Source: Heterohyrax brucei (lineage: Eukaryota > Chordata > Mammalia > Hyracoidea > Procaviidae). Taken from it: a stretch of DNA of 64,000 nucleotides. The DNA is taken from NCBI GenBank assembly GCA_028571685.1, contig CM053154.1:64501-128500 (forward strand). The letters are read 5' to 3'. Both the position numbers and the translations under genes were made by a program. Below the pieces are notes generated by a model. It worked only from the letters and a program-made list of their open reading frames with translations. It was not told the origin of the DNA and did not search any database. The first letter of the stretch is position 1, and every line of letters starts with the position of its first letter. Shown here piece by piece: positions 46,666-64,000 of this stretch.

Positions 46666-48479
46666 TCATATTATCATTTTTCCCTTTAAGATAATCCCAT
46701 TACTTTTTAAATAACCAGCATGTAGCTATTTTTTTTATTTCACAACATTTCGCCCTTCAATCTCATTATTTTCTTAAATAGACAATATTTAGCTAGTTTT
46801 TTTATTCTGCAACACAAATTCAATGTTCTTAGACTGTATTCCCACTGAAGCAAATGTTGGCAAGATATAACAACCAGCACAAAATTAAAAAATAACTCTG
46901 TGTTTTAAGAACCTGACAACATGGTACAACACTGTTCTCACTGATAGGAAAAGATAAGAAGATTTTTCCCAAAGTCCAGCCAACATGTACTTGATGAGCA
47001 AATATCTGTGTGTTGCAGTGAAAGCAATTCTGGGCTTTGAGAGGGGTTGTACCAGTTAGGCTCAATCAGTTGATTTGTACTTGGCTGAGAGTTAAAAGTC
47101 ACTGGTGAACTCAGAAAACATTGATTGAAACTCACTAGTGAGGAAAAGAATTGAGTGAAACATCACTCCTTCTCCAGGAGAAAAGGCTGAGACAAAAGTT
47201 GTTGCGGACACTAGAGGAAGAGTCATGTTGATTTGGAGATTGGAGATAGCTCAGAGGAGATGGTGCAGAAGCAGTTTCCTTGTGGATAGAGAGGATAAAT
47301 ATAAGTATGCATCTTTTTGCAAAACTTGCTTTATCTATATACTTCATAATCTACTCTTTCATTTTTAACATCAAGAACATACTGCTATGCCACTCAATTG
47401 CCCTCTGTCAGCCCATTCACCTGACTGGGCACAGTCCATCGTCATCATCTTTATTTTCATCTGACTGCATCCTGGTGGTGGACATCAGGTCACCTCTCTA
47501 TTTTAAACACAGGGCTGAAACAAACACAAAGGCTATGTGAACAGATGGGTGTGGTCAAGCCAGACTGAGGAGACACTGATTCAAAGAGGGGAGAGCTGTG
47601 GTGTTCTGCAATGCCTGGCCCGGCAACAGTCTGCAGACGGGGGTTGTAGATGGCCATGAAAATGATAATGATTACGAAGGACAGCAACCCACTCTCCCAC
47701 TCAGATCACTTACCAGTGGCTGAGAAGACTCCTCTGGGTGGCTAAGAATGACGTGGACAGCAGAGACACAGCAGCTGGGTCTTGTATGGCATTGTCTGGG
47801 GCCACCCAGACAATGGGGATGATGGCTATGGGAGAAGAGGCCACTCCAGGGAAAGTCTGCTGCCTCCTGCCTCCTGCCTTCTCTGTCTCAGACCCCAGAA
47901 GGCTGGCTAACTCAAGTCTTTCCTCCTGGCTCTAGATTAGGGTTTTCAACCTTGGCTGCATACCAGATCACTAGGAGCTGTTAACTTGCCAAGGCTAGGT
48001 CTGTGGATGTCCAATTTAACTGTCTTGCAGTGGTCCTAGGTGCTAAGTTAAACACCAAGTGCTTCTAGCTGGTTGCCAGGGCTGAGGATGTGGTCTAAAT
48101 TCTTAGGGCTCTGATTTTGGCCTTGTGCTCAGGGGCTATCTTAACTTAGCCAAGTCTGATGCTGGGGTCATTATCACAGCGCCTTTCATCTTTTTGGACT
48201 CCAAGTTACTATGAGGGATTCCCCAGCAGCCCTTAGGGACCTCCTACCAGACCAGGCTCTTGCTTTGGTCCCAGAGTACTCCATCGCAACAAGTCTGGTG
48301 CCACTACTGTTCATTGAACTGTGGCTTCAGTGGTATTGAATCTATTTCTGCCATGGAGAGCCTCTTTGGGACATCATTTGGCCTATAATCCAAGACTAGT
48401 AATATCTTTGCTTCACGGAAATCCTGCTAGGGCCACAACTGGTCCTAATTCAGAGATCTGTGAGATAATCACCAAGAAT
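46666..48479. other. No gene recognised
   Basis: Unassigned sequence downstream of CYP2E1. Two similar T-rich blocks (46730 and 46795) may be a small local duplication. I saw no splice-flanked exon of a neighbour gene here. Confidence 0.45.
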
Positions 48480-48481
48480 GC

Positions 48482-48632
48482 TGCGTGTGTGAGTGTGTGT
48501 GTGTACCAGAACAACGTAGAAAGAATGCCAGGCATGTGTGTACATGTGTGTGCATGTGTGAGCACGCACTTCTCTGTGCACACATGTGAATGTGGGTGCA
48601 TGCGTGTGTGCACATGTGTGTTTACATGCACA
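48482..48632. repeat. Imperfect TG-rich microsatellite
   Basis: GTGTGTGAGTGTGTGTGTG near 48485, then repeated CATGTGTGTGCATGTGTG-type units to 48630. It creates spurious Cys/Val-rich and His/Thr-rich open frames on both strands. Confidence 0.9.
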
Positions 48633-49220
48633 TAAGTCCCACAATAATTTATGTCTTCAGGGCACCAGAGTCTACATCTTACTAGAATAAAGAAACAGTA
48701 ATAGTTCCAGGTAAACCGTTACCAGGGAATGAGCATATTAGCAGAGCACTGACTCAAAATAAAAATCAGTGTATACACAAACTTAAGTCATCGTAATGAA
48801 GTAGCCACAACAAACAAAATTTTACAGGAAAGTTTATTTCAGTGCAAATATATTGAGTGCTGAATACATGTTATCCTACTGGGTACATGGGCAAGTAAGT
48901 GTTCTCAAATCCTGGTAATAAAAAGAAGTCCTAGAGTAGGGTTTGACTCATCTTTTACAAGAAGACGAGAATAGATAGAGAAGTTGGTGTTCACTGGTGA
49001 TTACCAGGGAGAGGTGGGGTGAGGGAAAGGGAACCATACTTCATATCACAGATACTTATTATTTTTGGTAATGGAAAAAGTGACAAAGAATGTAGGTTTA
49101 TTTGGTGAGCACAGCTTGACCAAAATAAGTGATGTCACTGAGAAGCACTCAAGATGCCTGTATTAAATAATTTGACACATATGACAAAAATCCCAACAGG
49201 GACCAAAAAAAAAAAATGAG

Positions 49221-49310
49221 GGTATGATGACTTATGGATGGGTATAGGTATATAGGTATATGGGTAGTTACAGGTGTGTGTGCATATGTCTGTGTGTGAG
49301 AGAGAGGGAG
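49221..49310. repeat. Simple repeat (TATAGG and TG/GA rich)
   Basis: GGTATAGGTATATAGGTATA, then TGTGTGTGAGAGAGAGGGAG: low-complexity sequence. Confidence 0.8.
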
Positions 49311-49489
49311 AACAGACAGAAGTTATACATATAAATGTGTAAATACAGATATGTATGGGTAGGCACACATAATTCATTGAATAGAACTACAGATATTCCT
49401 CAGACATAACACCTTCCAAGACTTATTTTCTAGGTTTGAAAGCTTAGAACTGTAGTCTCATGGGACAACTCAGTCAATTTCTGTATCTG

Positions 49490-50160
49490 AGTGAAGTGAG
49501 TAGCATCTGGGGTCTTAAAAGCTTACAAGTGGCCATCTAAGATACAACTGCTGTTCTCTACTTGTCGGGGGCAAGAGTAAGAAGGTAACCAAAATCTGAA
49601 AGAAGAAACAATTCTACAAGGCTGTTAGCCTACACAAACCATGTCCTCAGTTACCTTGAGACTTGAACTGGAGAATGCATGACTACCGTTACCGACCATT
49701 CTGACTGGGGTCAGAACAGACGGCTTTAGATAGAATGGAAGAAAAGTATAGAACAGAACTCAAAAATAAAAAAGTCCAAATTAATTGGATCAGTTGAGAC
49801 TAGAGAACTCCCTGAGACTATCACACTGAGACAGCTTTTAAACCTTGAACAGAAGCTATCATCTTTTAGCAAAATAGCAGAATGGCACGCAAAATAAAGG
49901 ATATTGTCCTTAAGAACAGTGCTCTACAAAGACTACTCATGTGAGGCTGAAAGGTCAACAATTAAAGCAAAGATGAAAGGATAAGGGGACAGGAAAATCA
50001 GAGTTCTGGAAATGGAAAAAAACAGAACCCAATTAAAGAGAATGTTGACACATGGTGAAAAATTTAACTCAAATCAGTGAATAGCTTGTGTGGAAGTGGT
50101 CAAATGGTGACCTTCTGCTTAAACTTTCACTAAAAACACAATAAAATACCATTCAAAACA
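49490..50160 (+). mobile_element. L1 3' UTR
   Basis: GAGTAGCATCTGGGGTCTTA then GGCCATCTAAGATACAAC, down to AAACTTTCACTAAAAACAC and AATAAAA at about 50140-50150. This copy has the plain sense 3' UTR without the antisense block seen at 22.9 and 36.5 kb. Confidence 0.8.
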
Positions 50161-50633
50161 AAACCAAAAAGCAGACATAGGGGTTCCCGCTACAGAGGCT
50201 TATTCTGGAGCTCAGAAAGCAGACACGTGGGCACAAACACATGGCAGAGAGTAGCTGCGGTGTGAAGGACAGCATCTTTATGTCCCTTATCTGTAGAGGA
50301 GGAACTGAGGTCCTCAAGAGGCCAGGTGTCTCCTTGTGCTTAGCCTTCTTTCCAGCTACAAAGTCACATTTTAATATTAAGAGACAATAACAACAGACTA
50401 TTGACTTTTCAGGTCTATTCAAATCTTAAGATACAGCCCAGAATGATGTTTGTAGTGAGCTCAGATAGGCAACTGGACATCCTCAGGCAGTCTGGTGTGA
50501 GAGGGGATGTTTCTGACAAGGCTGACAAATCCTGCAAAAGGTCTACCACCCTCTCCCATCCCCATTCCTTGTGTGAGTCCCTCATAATAGAAATCACTCT
50601 GACAAATGAGCAGCTCTAGTTTTTCAGAAGAGG

Positions 50634-50639
50634 TTTATT
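50634..50639 (-). terminator. CYP2E1: Probable CYP2E1 poly(A) signal
   Basis: TTTATT on plus is AATAAA on minus, about 300 bases after the CYP2E1 stop. It is the first AATAAA I see downstream of the coding end, so it is the likely 3' processing signal. Confidence 0.5.
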
Positions 50640-50936
50640 TAAAGTGATAAATTCTTAATTACCATGGTTTCTAGATTCTCTAACATAGGTCAAACTAATT
50701 GATAGTTTAATTAACAAAAGTGTTTTCAAACTTTGCTCTCAAGTTGTATCTCAAGGGGGGGACTCCGGAAAACAGCCTCTTTGGCCTCATTTACTCCACA
50801 CGTGGGAGCCCAGTTGTGCTCACTTAAGACAATGTGGACAAGGGTGCTGCTTGTGTGGCTCTGGGGCTGATGAGAACAGGAAGGTCCCCACAGTCACCTA
50901 GAGCACAGACCTTGGTTATTCAGTGTGTGTCTGAAA

Positions 50937-60966
<10,030 letters not shown>

Positions 60967-61429
60967 AGCCATCGCAGGAAGGAGGGTGACTCTCCAACCA
61001 ATACTTCCCTCTTGACCTTTCACCAGATGATTACTTTATCAGCTGATGTTGGCCATCCTTTCAAAGGGCACCTCCTGAGTGGTTGCCTCTTAGAAGTGCC
61101 CTCTAGCTGCCCCCTGATAAGGACAGGTCTGAGCTTTGTCAGCACTCAAAGGTGCCAGCAAAGATCCGTGGTGCCAGTGAGAGCAGTGTGCAGGGGAGCT
61201 CTGCCGTCCACAGGCCAGAGCAGGCAGGGACTTACTGGCCTTTTGCACTGGGTGGAAAGGGTGGGATGCAGGTCGTTTGGTGGAGCCTATGTAAGGTAGG
61301 CTGCCTCCTGACCCTTTATACTGCACTCACTCAGCAGTTTTATTAGGAATGTGAGCATGCCATCGGTTCTTTTGAAAACACAGCCACTTTGTTGTTTTCT
61401 TGTTAATGCTCCTGTATTTTAAGGATCCT
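60967..61429. promoter_or_regulatory. CYP2E1: CYP2E1 upstream region
   Basis: Repeat-free sequence immediately upstream of the TATA box, expected to hold proximal liver elements. TGATAAAGTAATCATC at about 61026-61042 (minus) is AT-rich and dyad-like but a poor match to HNF1, so no specific factor is assigned. Confidence 0.4.
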
Positions 61430-61442
61430 TGACATCTGACAG

Positions 61443-61606
61443 AGCCCTGGTGGTGCAGTGGTTAAGAGCTTGGCTGCTAACCCAAAGGTCAAAAGTTCAA
61501 ATCCACCAGCTGCTCTTGGAAAACCCTAAGGGGCAGTTCTAACCCATATGGTCCCTGTGAGTCAGAATCAATTTGACTGCAACAGGTTTGGTTTGGTTTT
61601 TTGGTT
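61443..61606 (+). mobile_element. AfroSINE with 13-bp TSD
   Basis: AGCCCTGGTGGTGCAGTGGT start, box A TGGTTAAGAGCTTGG, box B GTTCAAATCC, tail GGTTTGGTTTGGTTTTTTGG. TGACATCTGACAG (61430-61442) and TGACATCTAACAG (61607-61619) are the TSD. The best-preserved SINE in the window. Confidence 0.95.
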
Positions 61607-61959
61607 TGACATCTAACAGGAGTCTAGTGTCCTTGCTTCCTGCTAAGATTTTACACCCTTTAAGGTAAAGGACCAGCAACTCTGTCCAACTGCAGTCCAG
61701 CTCAAGCCACTCTTGCTCATCAATGGATTCATCCCATCTTCCCTTCCCAGTGGCCAGTGTGGAAGGCCCTGCCATGCCTGAGGACAGAGACTGAGCTCTC
61801 TCAACCCCTCCACCCTCTCCCCCTGTCTGGCCCAGCCAAGTGCACCTGACTGATGCATCTGGGTCCACGTGCCCCTCTTGTTGCAGGCTCCTGCCTCCTA
61901 TTGTTGGTGATGAAGGTAGAGTCAGCCTCCCCTCATGCTAGGAGTCAAGCTAGAATCTA

Positions 61960-64000
61960 GTGTGTATTAATACCACTTTAATTTTAGTTGTGTAGCTCTG
62001 TGAGTATAACATAGTTTATTTATCCATTCATCTGTTGATGAATACCTAGGTTGATTCCATCTTTTTGATATTGTGGAAAGTGCAATAAATATTAGCGTGC
62101 ATGTGTCCATTTGTCTGACAGCTCTTAGTTCTCTAGGATACCTTTCAAGAAGTGAGATTGTTGTATTGTATGGTGTTTCTATTTCTAGCTTTTTAAGGAA
62201 CCACCAAATTGGCTTCCAAAGTGATTGGACCATTTTACATCCTCACCAGCAGTGTGTACGCATTCTGGTCTCTCCACAGCCTCTCCAGCATTTAATATGT
62301 TGTGTGTTTTGGACTAATGCCAGCCTTGTTGGGGTGAACTGGTATCTCATTGTAGTTTTGATTTGGATTTCTCTAATGGCTGCCCAATGGCTAATGGTGG
62401 TGAGTATTTCCTCGTGAATCTCAATGTCTTCTTTGGTAAAGTGGCAGTTCACATCATTTGCCACCTTTTCAGTTGAACTTTTCTCTTTGTTGTTGAGGTT
62501 TTGCAGTATCATGTAGATTACAGAGATTAGACTCTGATCAGATTTGTCATATCCAATTTATTTTTCCCCAGTCTGTAAGTTGTCTTTTCACTCTTTCGGT
62601 GAAGTCTTTGGATGAGCGTAATTGTTTGATTTTTAGGAGTTTCCAGTTATCTAGTTTCTCTTCTTGTGTCTGTGCATTGTTAGTAATGTTTTGTACTCTG
62701 CGTTGTGTATTAGGGCTCCCAGCATTGTACCAATTTATTCTTCCATTATCTTTATCATTTCAGATTTTATATTTAGGTCTTAAATTAATTTTGAGTTAGT
62801 TTTTGTACATGCTGTGAGATATAGGGCTTGTTTCATTTGTATTGCAGCTGGATATTCAATTGTGCAATAGCATTTGTTAAGGAGACTGTCTTTTTCCTGA
62901 ATGGTAGACTTTGCATCTTTGTCAAATATCAGCTGCTCATAGGTGGGTGATTTTATGTCTGGATTTTCAGTTCTGTTCCACTGTTCTATGTATCTGTTGT
63001 GTACTAGTGCCAGGCTATTTTCACTACCATGGCAGTGTAATAGGTTCTAAAGTCAGGTAATGTGAGGCCTCCCACTTTCTTCTTCTTCAGTAATGCTTTA
63101 CTTATCCAGAGCTTCTTCCCTTTCCTTATGAAGTTGGTGATTTATATCTCCTTCTCTTTAAAAAATGCCATTGGAATTTGTATAGTGATTGCACTGTAGT
63201 CTAAGGATTGCTTTGAGGTAGAACAGATACTTTCACAATGTTGAGTCTTCTTATCCATGAGTAGGGTAGGTTTCTCCTCTTAAGTAGGTCTCTTTTGGTT
63301 TCTTGAAGTAGTCTCTTGTAATGTTCTTTGTATAGGTCTTTTACATCTGTGGCTATATTTATTCCTAGGTATTTTATCTTCTTAGGGACTACTGTAAATG
63401 ACATTGATTTTGTGATTCCTCTTTGATGTTCTCTTGTTGATCTAGAGGAATCCAACTAATTTTTGTATATTTATCTTGTATCCAAATAATTTGCCAAACT
63501 CTTCTGTTAGTTTCAGTAGGGTTTTTGTGGGTGGGGGAGGGAGTGTGAATTCTTCAGGGTTTTCTGTATATAAGACTATATATATGCAAATAGAGATGCT
63601 TTTATTTCTTCCTTAGCAATATGGATGCCCTTAATTTCTTTTTCTTGCCTGATTGCTCTGGCTGGAACTTCTAGCACAACGTCGCATAATAGTAGTGACA
63701 AAGGGCATCCTCGTATGGTTCCTGTTCTTAAGGGGAATGTTTCCAGACTCTCTCAGTTTAGGATGATGCTGGCTGCTGGCTGTGTATAATGCCCTTTATC
63801 ATGTCTAGGAATTTCTCTTCTATTCCTATTTTCCTGAGAGGAGTTCTTTTGTTTCTTAAATTATGAATGGGTGTTGGACCTTGTTGAATGCCTTTTTTGC
63901 ATCAGTTGATAAAATCGAGTAATTCTTGCCTTTTATTTTATTTCCGTGGTTGATGACATTGGTTGTTTCTCTAATGTTACACCATCCCTGCATCCTTGGT
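61960..64000 (-). mobile_element. L1 ORF2, antisense, running off the window
   Basis: Plus strand ATCCATTCATCTGTTGATG, then AGGAACCACCAAATTGGCTT (ORF2 C-terminus), then the RT region to the window end. Minus frames such as 63201-63455 (KIKYLGINIATDVKDLYKEH) show ORF2. The interior has several stops. The 5' part lies beyond 64000. Confidence 0.88.

Noticed and set aside
48321-48644. Cys/Val-rich and His/Thr-rich frames suggesting a small secreted protein
   Set aside because: Translation of a TG/CA microsatellite.
42000-50600. Possible neighbour gene SYCE1 downstream of CYP2E1, as in other mammals
   Set aside because: I found no splice-flanked coding exon resembling it; the region is RTE, L1 and unassigned sequence.
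61026-61042. Possible HNF1 site upstream of CYP2E1
   Set aside because: CYP2E1 is known to respond to HNF1, but this AT-rich dyad matches the consensus poorly when aligned base by base.

Overview
The window is nuclear DNA of a placental mammal, almost certainly an afrotherian of the elephant or sirenian type. The evidence is several copies of the tRNA-derived Afrotheria SINE (AfroSINE), many RTE/BovB-like LINEs with a (CAA)n tail, and a dense layer of relatively young L1, mariner and LTR elements. Splice sites, nonsense-riddled reading frames and retroelement target-site duplications (TSDs) leave no doubt that it is eukaryotic. It shows no bacterial, plasmid or CRISPR feature.

Only one intact protein-coding gene was found: cytochrome P450 2E1 (CYP2E1) on the minus strand, about 60.9 to 50.6 kb. 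Nine exons with GT-AG junctions join to exactly 1,482 coding bases (493 aa). The exon sizes match those I recall for human CYP2E1, and all catalytic motifs are present. A TATA box lies just upstream and a poly(A) signal about 300 bases after the stop.

A second, dead gene lies at the left end on the minus strand (about 8.4 to 2.05 kb). It is a KRAB-C2H2 zinc-finger pseudogene with a truncated KRAB-A exon, a linker and ten recognisable fingers. Nonsense mutations, a MaLR-like LTR inserted in the KRAB exon, an ERV-L provirus remnant inserted in the linker, and a 5'-truncated L1 have broken it.

The rest is mostly transposable elements, often nested. 0-1.1 kb: LTR with a nearly perfect inverted duplication. 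2-9 kb: zinc-finger pseudogene with its insertions. 10.2-16.1 kb: minus-strand RTE split by an internally deleted L1. 16.1-18.8 kb: plus-strand RTE, head to head with the previous one. 18.8-23.4 kb: L1 containing a mariner that contains another L1 that contains an LTR. 26-27.9 kb: RTE split by an LTR. 27.9-28.9 kb: Tc1/mariner-superfamily element of arthropod-like type. 28.9-30.0 kb: inverted SINE/RTE structure. 30.0-30.5 kb: class II solo LTR. 32.9-37.5 kb: mariner, L1 and LTR. 38.1-40.5 kb: old L1 and RTE. 40.6-41.7 kb: fold-back mariner with LTR. 43.6-46.7 kb: nearly full-length RTE. 49.5-50.2 kb: L1 3' end. 61.4-64 kb: SINE and minus-strand L1 running off the window.

I found no convincing new biological system. 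The observations most worth a second look are the two inverted duplications, the destruction of the zinc-finger gene by retroelements, the arthropod-like DNA transposon, the composite L1 3' UTR shared by two copies, and a 3'-truncated L1 that still has a long TSD.
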